From Larimichthys crocea (Eukaryota; Chordata; Actinopteri; Sciaenidae): a stretch of DNA of 64,000 bases. The stretch spans positions 8,047,608 through 8,111,607 of the forward strand of contig NC_040027.1 of the NCBI RefSeq assembly GCF_000972845.2, given 5' to 3'. Both the position numbers and the translations under genes were made by a program. The stretch's first letter is position 1, and each line of letters opens with the position of its first letter. Below the pieces are notes generated by a model. That model searched no databases and was not told where the DNA came from. It saw nothing but the letters and a program-made list of their open reading frames with translations. Below are positions 10,070 through 20,968 of this stretch, piece after piece.

Positions 10070-10890
10070 AGCTAACAGCAGCTAACAAACTGAGCTAACA
10101 TGAGCTAACAAACTGAGCTAACAGCGGCTAACAAACTGAGCTAACATTAGCGAACAGCGAGCGGCTAACAAACTGAGCTAACATGAGCTAACAAACTGAG
10201 CTAACAGCGGCTAACAAACTGAGCTAACATTAGCAAACAGCGGCTAACAAACTGAGCTAACATGAGCTAACAAACTGAGCTAACAGCGGCTAACAAACTG
10301 AGCTAACATTAGCAAACAGCAGCTAACAAACTGAGCTAACATTAGCGAACAGCGGCTAACAAACTGAGCTAACAGCAGCTAACAGCAGCTAACAAACTGA
10401 GCTAACATTAGCTAACAGCGGCTAACAAACTGAGCTAACAGCAGCTAACAGCAGCTAACAAACTGAGCTAACATTAGCTAACAGCAGCTAACAAACGAGC
10501 TAACAGCAGCTAACAACTGAGCTAACAGACGGCTAACAAACTGAGCTAACAGCTAACAGCTAACAGACTGAGCTAAATAGCTAACAGCAGCTAACCAACT
10601 GAGCTAACAAGAGCTAACAACTGAGCTAACAGCAACTGTAGGTTACAGCAGTCTAACAAACTGAGCTAACAGCAGTAACAGAACTGAGCTAACAGCAGCA
10701 TAACAACTGACTAACAGCAGCTAACAACTGAGCTACCGCAACACAGCTACATAACGGGCTAACAGCAGCTAACAAACGGAGCTAACATTAGCTAACAGCA
10801 GCTAACAAGACGGAGGCTAACATTAGCTAACAGCAGCTAACAAACTGAGCTAACAGCAGCTAACAAAACTGAGGCAAACAGCAGCTAACA
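10070..10890 (+). repeat. GCTAAC minisatellite, left array
   Basis: About 820 bp built from 10-bp words ending GCTAAC (CTGAGCTAAC, ATTAGCTAAC, AGCGGCTAAC, ATGAGCTAAC) spaced by AAA. At about 10067-10305 they form a higher-order unit of 33+23+23 = 79 bp, repeated about three times. From 10480 on, order is lost and single-base gaps accumulate. The mirror-image array lies at 12292-12999. Confidence 0.95.
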
Positions 10891-10958
10891 GAGGAACTCA
10901 GCTCTATTTTATAACCTAAGACTAAAAATCTGTCCCTATTTACTTCTCTTTCTATCTC

Positions 10959-11185
10959 CTCCCATTAGCGTCCTCTTCGTCCCTTCTCCTCTGCCATGAT
11001 GTCCAAAAGGCTGCTTAACATTGCATGCTTCCCCAGCTCCTGTTCTGGCACACACCGAGCTCCACTCACCCATCAGTTCTCCTGTAAACCCCTCTCCTCC
11101 TCTTCTTCTTCTCAGTGGTCCAAAACAGTCTGTCGTACAACACTAACTCTAAGCTAACAGCAGCTACAGTTTACAACAAAAGTCG
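10959..11185 (-). mobile_element. Family A, copy 3 (minus strand, degraded)
   Basis: 10959-11056 is the minus-strand coding block (CGTCCTCTTCGTCCCTTCTC, CTCTGCCATGATGTCC) and the CAGCTCCTGTTCTGGCA word. At 11150-11178 the segment AGCTAACAGCAGCTACAGTT matches 34655-34675 of copy 5. Copies 3 and 5 show that GCTAAC words belong to the family's own 5' region, which makes family A a plausible seed for the arrays. Confidence 0.65.
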
Positions 11186-12165
11186 CCTTTGTTTGACGCT
11201 CAGAGTTTCACACGTGAAAACAAGTCAGTGTAGCATCAACAGGATTTATGAAATCTGTGATTTAATGATAGAAAAGTTGACGTTTGTTGCTTCAAACACG
11301 TTTTCTTTCTCCTGCATCATGTGCAGACCTCTCAGGGCTGCAGCTGCTGAAGTGTTTCACTGTTGTCAGGGGATCAATGCAAACTTAAAGATGAGAAAGT
11401 ACATGTAGGAAGAGCAAAGTCTCACAGGACGGAGAATCATTCTCCCCGAGCTGCTTCCTCACAGAGTTAAAGTAAAAATAACAAAAGGCATTTCTGCTGC
11501 GCCTCCGTCTTCTTCCCAGCCCAGTTCCTCTGTAGTCTGTCCTGGTATTGGAGAAGAAAGGAGAATGAGATATTCATCCCTGACACCCCAGCAGGAAGCG
11601 GCCCGGCAGAGAACGAGGAAACGTCGGCTGTGAAAAACATCCAATCGTCTTCGATCTCCAGGAGCGTCCGCTTTGAAACCTCTTATTATATGTTTTGCCT
11701 GTCATGACGACGACTACTTCTCACTGAGCGCAGGCTCGCTGTGAAGCTCGTGTTTGCTTAAATTAGATAACCGTTGAAAATCATCGTTCACAAACTTGTT
11801 TCTTTTGTTTCACCCCCCGAGAACAGAAACATCAAAGAAGAATAAAACTCGTCAAAATGGTATTTTTTTTTATATTGATGCTCCTTAGTGAATGTGTGAT
11901 TGTGCACGCGTGTCTGAAATCAAAGCTGAGGAAAAATGTGTTTCAAAGCCACTGTGTAACTTTTCTACAATGAAATAACAAGTTAAAATCCTGCCCCTTG
12001 ACCTCACCTGACCTTGATCAGGTGACCACCGTGACCTGTATCAGGTGACGTCTCTGTCATTCGTACGTCGGTTCTCACACTATGTAACTTGGGCTCCGGG
12101 TCGGGAGAAGTACGTAACGCTTTACGGCACTAAGTCACACAGCAGCACCTATTTCACTGATCTTG
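11186..12165. other. Unique spacer between the two opposed arrays
   Basis: About 1 kb of unique sequence with no gene recognised. Short direct repeats of GACCTCACCTGACCTTGATC type (TGACC half-sites) occur at about 12000-12050. Confidence 0.4.
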
Positions 12166-12291
12166 GTGAAACTGGATCATATTTTAGGGAGGAAATGTTT
12201 TCTGGTTTTCCCTCTGATGTCCTCCGGCTGCTCCGCCTCAACTCTCTGTGTATTTAACAGTTATATGGACAGTGAAAGTAACACTGACAGC
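12166..12291 (+). mobile_element. Family A, copy 4, upstream part
   Basis: GAAACTGGATCATATTTTAG and TTTTCCCTCTGATGTCCTCC match the start of copy 1 at 2136. The copy is then interrupted by the right array. Confidence 0.6.
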
Positions 12292-12999
12292 TGTAGCTGC
12301 TGTTAGCTCATGTTAAGCTCAGTCCTGTTAGCTGCTGTTAGCTCATTAGCTAGCTCTTGGTACGCTCAGTCGCTAGTAGCTCTGCTGTGTTGATCTGTCA
12401 TCTCGCATGTGTTACTCTGTTGCTCATGTAGCTCAGTTTTGTTAGCTGCTGTTAGCTCAGTGTGTTAGCTTTGTTACTCATGTTGCTCTTTTTAGCCTGT
12501 TAGCTCATGTTAGCTCAATTCTGTTAGCTGCGTTAGCTCATGTGTTAGCTGTTGTTAGCTCAGTTAGCTCAGTTGTTAGCTGCTGTTAGCTCAGTCCGGT
12601 TAGCTGCTGTTAGCTCATGTAAGTCAGTTGTTAGCTCATGTTAGCTCGTTTGTTAGCTGCTATTAGCTCATGTAGCTCAGTTTTGTTAGCTGCTGTAGCT
12701 CATGTTAGCTCAGTTATTAGCTGCATTAGCCTGTACCAGTGTGTTAGCTCTTACCCTGTTTGTTAGCTCATGTTAGCTCAGTGTGTGAGCTGCTGTTAGC
12801 TCATGTTAGCTCAGTTGTTAGCTGCTGTTACTCATGTTAGCTCAGTTTTGTTTAGCTGCTGTTGTAGCTCAGTTCTGTTAGCTGTGTTAGCTCATGTTAG
12901 CTCAGTTTTGTTTACTCATGTTAGCTTAGTTTGTTAGCTCTGTTAGCTTAGTCGTGTTACTGCGTTACTCAGTTGCTCAGTTTGTTAGCTGCTGTTAGA
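12292..12999 (-). repeat. GCTAAC minisatellite, right array (opposite orientation)
   Basis: About 708 bp of TGTTAGCTGCTGTTAGCTCA-type units, the reverse complement of the left array's words. It is more degenerate than the left array, with frequent one-base losses, and no clear 79-bp order remains. It is embedded in a family A copy. Confidence 0.93.
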
Positions 13000-13043
13000 T
13001 CAGACACATGATTCGGTACGTCGCTCTGAGCTCACCGCAAGCT

Positions 13044-13193
13044 GCGAATGATGTTTGTACCAACAGGCGTTATGGACTACCAGGAAGAAGAAAGGGGTCA
13101 GCAGCTTCTATGGACATGATGGCGGAGGAGAAGAGAGTGAAGAGGACGCTGACGGAGGAAGCTAAGAAGAGAAAAGGAGAGTGGGATGGATAA
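13044..13193 (+). pseudogene. Family A, copy 4, coding remnant (MAEEKR block)
   Basis: An ATG at about 13118 opens MAEEKRVKRTLTEEAKKRKG, followed after four residues by a stop. A basic, lysine-rich N-terminal block like this resembles the start of repetitive uncharacterised proteins I recall from teleost genomes, but this is recall only. It is a truncated remnant with no downstream domain. The same block occurs at about 2330 and 59511 on the plus strand, and near 3140, 11000 and 34620 on the minus strand. Confidence 0.55.
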
Positions 13194-13621
13194 TACAACA
13201 CCTTCAGCTTTAGCTCTGCAGAACAAACAGGTGCAGCCTGCACCACCTGCAGCTGCAGCGACCCGTCCACAGCAGGCCCAAACACTGATTCAGCAGCGTC
13301 TGCACTCCCCAAATCACCTCGGGAAAACTGTGAGAAATCCCACCGCAATAAAACGGCACATCAGGTGTCTCAGCGGAGAGCAATCAATTAACAGCAGATC
13401 ATCGCGGCTGCTAATGCCTCCATCTTTCCTCCGTCTCGTACTCTTCTCCACCCTCATGAGGAGAGGATTTCAAAAGGCCGGCGCCGGCACAGCAGCCGTC
13501 TGCCTGCACAGACATAATACCCATCAGCGGTTTTTAAAGCCAACGCCGTCCCGTCTGAATACAGTAAGCGGCTCCGACACTTTCATTAATATTTAGTTAT
13601 ATAGGCACCGAGGGAGCACAG

Positions 13622-13623
<2 letters not shown>
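13194..13623. other. Unique sequence
   Basis: No gene recognised. A 136-codon frame (13186-13596) begins within the family A remnant and continues through glutamine- and alanine-rich sequence. I see no domain. Confidence 0.35.

Positions 13624-13655
<32 letters not shown>
13624..13655 (+). repeat. (TG)16 microsatellite
   Basis: A perfect 32-bp tract. Confidence 0.96.
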
Positions 13656-13657
<2 letters not shown>

Positions 13658-13843
13658 CACTGTCACTCAGATTGTCATATTTTTGTCTGTTCGATGTTGG
13701 AGCTGCTGCATCTGCTCAACCCAACTTCACCACACACAACACACATGTATATTATATATATATCACTATAGATGTGTCCCTCACTTCAAGTCTACACAAA
13801 GAGTACTCCATCATCTACACCCGCTCTGTGAGGCTACATCCTT

Positions 13844-14200
13844 AATCCAAATCAGGGCAAAGACGTTGGAGCGTGGGTGGAGCTGAATCAAGTCCGGATA
13901 CTCAAAACAAGCCACCTGTAACAGCATCCACCTGTCAATCAAAGCGTCCCCGCTCTTAATCCTGCATAACTTTAAGCCTTAATATAATGTGAACAGGTGT
14001 GTTGTATATAAATTCACCCTCAGTACAGTTGTCATGAACGGGGAAATTAGCTACAGAGACCAAAACAGTTTTTTGTACCAGGCTGTAAACATGTTTATTT
14101 CTGCTGTGAAGTTGGACATTTGGACATGGGGACTTATGGAGACTGACTCACTTCTGGAGCCAGCCTCAGGTGGACGTTAGAGGAACTGCAACACTACTCA
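13844..14200 (+). mobile_element. Family B MITE-like repeat, copy 2
   Basis: It contains the family's ordered blocks: CACCTGTCAATCAAAGCGTC, CTGCATAACTTTAAGCCTTA, CAGTACAGTTGTCATGAACG, TTTTTTGTACCAGGCTGTAA, GTTGGACATTTGGACATGGG and GAGCCAGCCTCAGGTGGACG. The left end is truncated relative to the copy at 46191. It has no coding capacity. Confidence 0.8.
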
Positions 14201-15500
14201 CTACAGTACACTAGAGGGGCTTCATTTGGCAGCCTTTATCAATGGTAATCTATAATGAGTAATAGAGCCACGTCAGGAAAGCAGCTCACTGACGGCTGAA
14301 TTTAACCCGGCAGGGATGCGACATGTACCGTGCACGCCGCGGGGCCGTTCTAGTTTTAAACAGCTCCAGCTGAAGTCGAGTGGAGAACGGGCCACAGCTG
14401 TTTTGGATCCGGTGGTGGATGGTTAGAATCCAGAAACATGATTACGGTATCATGAGGATCCTGATTGGCCGGAAATATTTAACCTTTAACCATTATTATG
14501 TTATGCTTTGCAAAGGTTACTAAATGTGTGGAGCGCTCCTTTAACTCAAACATCTGGACCAGTTTTCATCGCCTGAGAACTAAACGGAGAGGATTCATCC
14601 TCTGGGAACCGTGAATGCGTGCGCTGATCTTCATCATGATTCATAAGATATTTCAGTGTGTGAATAAACTGACAGCACGGCTGAAACTCTGTGAGAACGC
14701 ACAGGGCTGCTGAGGGCTCGGTGACAGAGTGATGTTTGAGAGGGTGAATCATGGTGTTGTGTTGTGTGTGTTTGTGTGCACACGTGTGTGCGTCAGCGGT
14801 GATGAATGGCCGTGTGCTTGCAGGACGTCTCGGGGCCGGTGGCCGTGATGATGGCGGAGCATGCTGTTCTAATGAAAACTGACTGCGAGGCTCAAGTTCA
14901 GCAGCAGCAGCAGCAGCAGCAGAGACTGGAGGCCATATTTCACTTCAGTATCACGCTGTCACATTTAGAAAAACACTCTGCGGGCTCCGGATGAATCCAC
15001 CAGCAGCAGCACTCGACCTCGCACACTGTTTCTTCTTGTTGTTATCCGCAGGTTTCCCCAGATCTGTTTGTTCGGCCTCAGACCTCCGAGTCTGAACAAG
15101 AGCGCAGGACGTTTCCGTCATTTTTCAATATGTCTGATTGATCGTGGAGCGTCAGCCAGAGAAGGATCGTCTGAGGAGACTGTGGAAGCCCGGAGAGGCA
15201 AAGAAAATACAAAATATGTTTTTGACAGGATCATTTTTTTTAGTGTTTGTTCCTGTTACGACATGAATCATGACCTCACAGCCTCTTGTGGCCAGAACGA
15301 GAATTACAAAAACAAACAAGAAAAATGATCCAGACAAAGAAATATTTTTTTTTTCTCCACCTGCAGATAAAAAAATATCTTAAAGATCGTCCCTGTTATA
15401 AATACAGAACACCAGATAATGTTTTTGTCACTTGGACAAAAAACAACGTAGAAGAGATATTAGTTATCTCATCTTAGAACATGTTTGGTATATGTATGTA
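14201..15500. other. Unique sequence with CAG and GT tracts
   Basis: No gene recognised. It contains an impure GT tract at about 14758-14795 and a (CAG)8 tract at 14899-14922. Confidence 0.4.
14899..14922 (+). repeat. (CAG)8 microsatellite
   Basis: A perfect trinucleotide run that encodes glutamines in one short frame. I have no evidence that the frame is translated. Confidence 0.95.
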
Positions 15501-15965
15501 CACTATATAGACAAAAGTATTTGGACACAGCTGTCTTGTTAGAGAAGGTATGAAGTTCGGGCTCGGCCCTTTATCTCCAGTAAAGGTCTGTGTTCAGCAG
15601 ACTGAGACATTTCGGACAAAGCTCTGCTTCAAACTTTGTGGCAGCAGTTTGGGGAAGAATGACTCATGTGCACAAAGAAAGGTCCATGAAGACATGAAGA
15701 CATGGACAGAGCCCTGACCTCAACCCCACATCCAGCACCTTTGGGATGAACTGGACCTGGAGTCTGAAGCCAGGTCCAACATCAGCGCCTGACCTCATCA
15801 ACTCTACTGAATGAATGGGCACACTCCAACATCTGGTGGAAAGCTTTCCAAGAAGAGTGGGAGCTGTTATAGCTGCAAAAGGACCAACTCCATATTAAAG
15901 GATTTGAAGACAATGTCCCTGTTTGTGTAATGGTCAGGCGTCCAGATACTTTTGTCTGTATAGTG
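15501..15965 (+). mobile_element. Non-autonomous Tc1-like element
   Basis: The left end CACTATATAGACAAAAGTAT and the inverted right end (15940-15965) match at 24 of 26 bases. The left end is preceded by TA; the right flank is TGTA, so the TA duplication is imperfect there. On the plus strand, 15710-15880 contains words of a degenerate Tc1 transposase C-terminus: a CCTGACCTCAACCCC block (the DLNP region), LNEWAH, and AFQEEWELL followed by a stop. At 465 bp it is far below an intact element of about 1.3-1.6 kb, so it must have been mobilised in trans. Confidence 0.85.
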
Positions 15966-16324
15966 TGTATATATGCAATAGCCTCGAGTGAGAGGACACT
16001 TTTATTGATTGATTATTTAATTATGTCTGTATTTATTTAGATTTTTATGGAACTTTTAATATATGAAGGACAAAAAATCTCAAACTTGTTGCTCTTCTTA
16101 TTTCCATGAATCCGTCTCATGTCACTGATCTCCACGTTTACCCACGATACTTTGCAAACATCGCCGACGTTTGGATTTTTCTTCCTCGCCTGAAGCTTCG
16201 ATAGAAATGAGCAACAGGATGTTTCTGAGCTTCTGTGTGTGCATAACTTCGCCCTCCTACGTCCAGCAATGAATCAGAGTGTACAAGATCATTTACAGAC
16301 GTGTGCATGCGTACATTCGGCTTT

Positions 16325-16326
<2 letters not shown>
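15966..16326. other. Unique AT-rich sequence
   Basis: Nothing recognised. Confidence 0.35.

Positions 16327-16367
<41 letters not shown>
16327..16367 (+). repeat. (GT)20 microsatellite
   Basis: A perfect tract of 41 bp. Confidence 0.97.
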
Positions 16368-16368
<1 letters not shown>

Positions 16369-16672
16369 TCACCACTCATCTCAGCCAAGGGCACTGCAGT
16401 CGTTCTCCTGACAGACGAGTCACTCAGAGCTGAGAAACTCCTCCTCCGCCCTGTATCCCCACATCTCTCCCCTCCTGACAACATCTCCATCACCACTCAT
16501 CCTCTTCACCCTCTCCATCACCGGCTCGTGCCTCTCTTTCTCCACCTCTTTTTTCTCCCCTCGTAGAAGATGAAGAAGACAGACGAGTATGCGAGACCCA
16601 GCATGGAGCCGTGGTAATGATGCCTGTGATGTGAGGCTGTGCAGAAAGGAGTGGATGGATGAACGAACGGTT

Positions 16673-16690
16673 GGATGGATGGATGGATGG
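16673..16690 (+). repeat. (GGAT)n microsatellite
   Basis: Four and a half GGAT units, followed by a GGAGGGAGGG purine run. Confidence 0.9.
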
Positions 16691-17765
16691 AGGGAGGGCG
16701 GGGTGGAGAGAGGGCACAGCAGGAGGTCGAGGAAGAAAAGACGAGATGAAAGTCGAGCTCAGTGTGGAGGGATTGATAGAAGAGGAGCCGGGTCGCGCTT
16801 CAAAAAACATTTTTTAAGACTGGACTTCTTGTTCTTTCCTCGGCCTGAGTCGTCCCTCCTCCCACTTCATCTGCTCCCTCCTTTGCCTCCGGTGATTAAT
16901 GATGCAATGTGCTATCAATACTGAATGTGTGAATTCTGCATTTTTCAAGCATTCGGGGGCAACATACAGAGCTGCACGGTAAGTATTTCAGTGTGTATAT
17001 ACAGTATGAGTGAGGAACTCACTCCTGTACCCACCAGGAGGCCGTGAGCCAGCTTTATCTGACTCCCACAGATGGCCTCGGCTGGAAAAAAAAACAGAGC
17101 CTGCTTTAAAATTGACAGAAATTGGGTCATGTTCTAATTTGCCGAAAGTGAGAGTGAGTGGAAGAATAAATCTACTTCCTCTCAGCATCATCAAAAAACC
17201 CCAAAAGCTGAGAGTCCCGTCCCGCTTTAAATGATAATTATTCCGTCTTTTCTTGCTCGCGCAGTGTTAGAGGATCTGAGGTGGATGTTCTCTGCTTTAG
17301 TTTTTAATCAGTGACTACAGGCTGAACCACAGAGGCTTGATACATTATTAAAAACAGTGAGGTTCAGCTGCTTGAAGCGGGTTTTTGTTTTACTCTGAAA
17401 CGCGGCAGCAGATGACGAATATTACACAACAAGCCGAGATGAAAATTTCACGCCTTATCTCTTGACCCGCGTCCCGATGAGGGGGTTCCTCATGAATAAC
17501 GCACGATGTGTCACTGCAGCTCTGCACCAGTTTCATTAACAGACTTTTGGGAGGAAGAAAAAAGAACTTCACACGTCAGAGAGACTCAGGGGCCATCTGT
17601 GAGCTCATAAAACTGAACATTTACAACACCTGTTTTTATTTTTTATCAAATCTGGAGCTGAAATGATTTGTTGATTTTACTTCTCTAATATATTTTCTTT
17701 GACCAATGATCCAAAATATTCTGTTAATAATAACTTAAAACAGACAAAACTGAAATAAACATCTA
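16691..17765. other. Unique sequence, part candidate conserved
   Basis: No gene recognised. 16880-16965 (GGTGATTAATGATGCAATGT, GAATTCTGCATTTTTCAAGC) is complex AT-rich sequence with homeodomain- and C/EBP-like words. Confidence 0.35.
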
Positions 17766-18295
17766 CCATAGGTTCTCTTCCGCTTACCCGGTCAGGTCGT
17801 GGTGGCAGCAGGTTCAGCAGTCACTCTCGCCAGGAATGCATCCAGCTCCTGGGGGATCCTGAAGCGGTCCCAGTATAGATGTGCTATATAGTCCCTCCAG
17901 CGGGTTCTGGGTCTGGCCCGGGGTCTCCTCCCAGTTGGACGTGCCTGGAACACCTCCAAAGGGAAGCACCCAGGGGGGCATCCTAATCAGATGCTCTACT
18001 CCAAGCTCCCCCCGGATGCCCAAGCTTCTGACCCAACCCGGTGGAGGAAGCTCGTTTCGGCCGCTTGTATCTGCAATCTCATTCTTTCCGTGTCTACCCA
18101 AAGCTCACGACCATCGGTGAGGGCTGGAACGTGGATGGACTGTGAAAATCGAGAGCTTTACCTTCTGGCTCAGCTCCCTCTTCCCTACCACGGTCCAGTT
18201 CAACGTCCACAGTAATGCAGACGCCGCACCAAAGCGCCGATCCATCTCACGCTCCATTTTCCTGTCAAGACCCCGAGATACTTGAACATTCCAAC
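17766..18295 (-). mobile_element. RTE-like LINE 3' fragment, copy 2
   Basis: This is about 530 bp of the LINE's 3' coding end in antisense. On the plus strand it reads from CTCTTCCGCTTACCCGG through CCTCCAGCGGGTTCTGGGTC, GGAAGCTCGTTTCGGCCGC and GACGCCGCACCAAAGCGCCG to CAAGACCCCGAGATACTTG. Minus-strand translation resembles the copy at 51.3-51.9 kb (RIQAAEM-, RWFGHL-type region). Frameshifts and stops make it a dead fragment. The reverse transcriptase and endonuclease parts are absent. Confidence 0.8.
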
Positions 18296-20007
18296 GTTTT
18301 CAGGCAGAGAAATGAATGATTGACAATGAAAATAATTATTTGCCATATTTAGGTCCAAACTTACTCCTGAGAATTGTGCAGCATGACTTTTTATCGAACA
18401 TTTATTGTCAATGCAGTGCATAGAAATGTTTGCAGACTGTGTTTCTCTGCTTTCCTGTTGGTCCAACACGCTACTGTGTTACAAAGAAGGAGAGTGATTG
18501 GCTAACTGGATACAGGTGTGCCAATCACTCTCTCCTGAGCCCTCCACACACCTCTCACCTGCAGGTGAGGCACCACGTGCAGCTGATACAGAGTGTAAAT
18601 GAAGAGAATAAAACCTGACAGAAGGATAAATGTCATGATTCATTCCCCTGACTCTCTGTGATTTACAGACTTTCCTAATAGACAGTGAAGTAAACTGCTG
18701 ATAAATGTAGCTCAGTTCAGCTCTAACGTTACTGGACTGTTAACTGAGATCTTCTGACCGAGGTGTAAGTAAGTAATATTAGCTGGCTAGTAATGTAATA
18801 CTCGAGTACAGGTTGGAACATCATTATGTTTGCAGGTTGGTCGTGTCCAAATTTAATTAAAACACTTTGGACAGAGCAGCTCAGCCGTGCCGTCCCCAGA
18901 GGTTTGCCTGTAGTGTCACAAAAAATACAGAGAATTTAAAATGCACAGTGTGAACACACCCAGAAACTATCTGAAGAAGGCAAGACATAAAGTGCATATC
19001 CTCTCTCTCTCTCCCTGTGTCTGTCTCGGTGGTCATGAATAATTTCTCTGCAGGGAGATGAACAGATTTTCCTCCCAGGTAAGAAGCATGTAGGGCAGAG
19101 CACTTCAAAGCTCATGTTTTCATAATGTGGTGAGAGACAAGCTGTGTTAGTGGATCAAACAGCAGCAGCAGCAGCAGCATGGAGGAGGTGGATCACATTC
19201 AACACAATGAAGAGCCATGCAGGAGCAGGATCACCATCACGAGACTTCACTGCTTTGTTCTGGTGGTTTGGTTTTTAGTGAGATTAGTCAGAAGAACCCG
19301 TCACACATGGACCATTCTCACGCTCCACACGTCAGCTACAGCAGCTTGGTCAGTCCCTTTGTGCTCCGAGGTCCTCACACTAAAAGGTTTCCCCCTCCGG
19401 CAAAATGTTTTGATGTCCTGTTGGTGTCAGTCGACATAGCATGAAGAGCAAGACTGTCAGTGGATCAAACAAACACGGCACTTTGACCCAGGAGACTGGA
19501 TTTCATGTCCAGTGTGACCAAAACACAACACTGACTTCTTACGTAAGGTGCCGAGGTGAAGTGACAAGCCAAAAAATGCTCCTCAGGAAGCTTTATTTTG
19601 AAAGTCTCTCCGGACGCTGCATTTTAATTGTTGGCCACTCACGCCTTCCTCATGCAAGTATGACTAGAGGCTTATCCAACTGTTACGGCTGCCACCGCTG
19701 TGCAAAAGCTACAAAACATGTGCACAAGGTGGGAACCACACACATAGAACAGAAAGAAACAGCAATTATTTCATCTGTTTTCACAGTTTTAATCAGTTTT
19801 CCTGTGGTTCTAGTGATTAGTCTGGTTGATCCAGATAATTTGGGATGAAATAAAAATGATTAATAGATAAATAAATAAATAAATGATCCACAGAGATAAA
19901 AAAAAATCTGTCTGTAAAAAACGAGCAACAGGTTCCAGGCAGTGAAATGCACCAAAATCCCAGGGGAAATTTGGGAAACAGTGATGGTGACACCTCCCAC
20001 TGAGACC

Positions 20008-20010
<3 letters not shown>
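18296..20010. other. Unique sequence with a hairpin
   Basis: About 1.7 kb with no gene recognised. It contains the hairpin at 18489-18535, a short CAG run at 19160-19178 and an (AAAT)n run at 19867-19884. At 18770-18826, GTAATGTAATACTCGAGTAC is a weak match to the family A 3' end. Confidence 0.4.
18489..18535. repeat. Imperfect inverted repeat (hairpin)
   Basis: GGAGAGTGATTGGC (18489-18502) pairs with GCCAATCACTCTCTCC (18520-18535), leaving a 2-nt bulge and a 17-nt loop. CCAAT-type words sit in both arms. No family was identified. Confidence 0.8.

Positions 20011-20046
<36 letters not shown>
20011..20046 (+). repeat. (AC)18 microsatellite
   Basis: A perfect tract. Confidence 0.97.
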
Positions 20047-20048
<2 letters not shown>

Positions 20049-20170
20049 GTGTGTGAGCCCGGGGATGGCATCTGTTCATGTGACGGAGAGTGATCTGATT
20101 CAACAACAGGCATCTGTGCTCTGCAGACTCCCCTCAACTCACAGATCTGCCACCTTCACTCTCATTTACC

Positions 20171-20173
<3 letters not shown>

Positions 20174-20208
<35 letters not shown>
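20174..20208 (+). repeat. (AC)17 microsatellite
   Basis: A perfect tract, followed after about 40 bp by (CTC)7 at 20250-20270. Confidence 0.96.
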
Positions 20209-20209
<1 letters not shown>

Positions 20210-20270
20210 CTCCTCTCTCTCTCCTTCATTACATGCAGACCTCCCCACCACCTCCTCCTCCTCCTCCTCC

Positions 20271-20742
20271 CCCCTCCCGTCCTCCCATCATTTCCACTTT
20301 CCTGTAATTCAAAGTGAAGCGGCGGATCACAGGAAGAAGCTGTGGGCCAAATTGAGACGTGACTGAGGAGACGAGTTCTGTATAATGTGTCTGAGAGCTG
20401 TGGCGATGTGACACGCCGCGTCTCCGCGTGGATCGAGCTCTACAGTCAAACTCACGTTTTTTTTACGAGGATGCATGCGACTGAAATCACCACGATCAGC
20501 TGATTCACTTTGACTGAGTTCAACTGAATTTTGCACCGTTGACCAACTGACCAATCCAAAACACTCCATCTCCTTCATCCCTCTCCTTAGTTACTGTTGC
20601 TATGTCAGAGAACTTCCAGTTCACAGATTATTGTGAACCGCAGGTGGACTATTAACTACAGCAGCAGGCGGTCAGAGGTTTGAATGAAGTGAAGCACACA
20701 GCTCTGTCACATCATCCAAGTTCAGCTGCTACCAATCAATCA
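20271..20742. other. Unique sequence
   Basis: Nothing recognised. Confidence 0.35.
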
Positions 20743-20968
20743 TAGACTATAAAACATGGTCGTAGCCTCAGTGTGGTGGCTCCGGTTGTCTCCACCTTGG
20801 CAGTCCTGCACTCGCCAGCTTCTTACGTAGCGTGGGTGGAGCTGAATACTCGGTACAGTTGTCATGAACGAGGAAACCAAAACTGTTTTTTGTACCAGGC
20901 TGTAATCATGTTTATTTCTGCTGTGAAGTTGGACATTTGGACATGGGGACTCATGGGAAAAATACACC
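20743..20968 (+). mobile_element. Family B MITE-like repeat, copy 3 (internal deletion)
   Basis: It starts AGACTATAAAACATGGTCGT like the left end of the 46-kb copy. It then jumps to GCGTGGGTGGAGCTGAAT and on to CAGTTGTCATGAACG, TTTTTTGTACCAGGCTGTAA and GACATTTGGACATGGGGAC. The right end is missing. Confidence 0.75.

Noticed and set aside
10070..10890. CRISPR-like array
   Set aside because: Units are contiguous and lack unique spacers; the sequence is eukaryotic and the array is a minisatellite.
19179..19850. Frames of 86 and 135 codons after a CAG run
   Set aside because: No domain; the second frame has a hydrophobic end but no signal or topology that makes sense.
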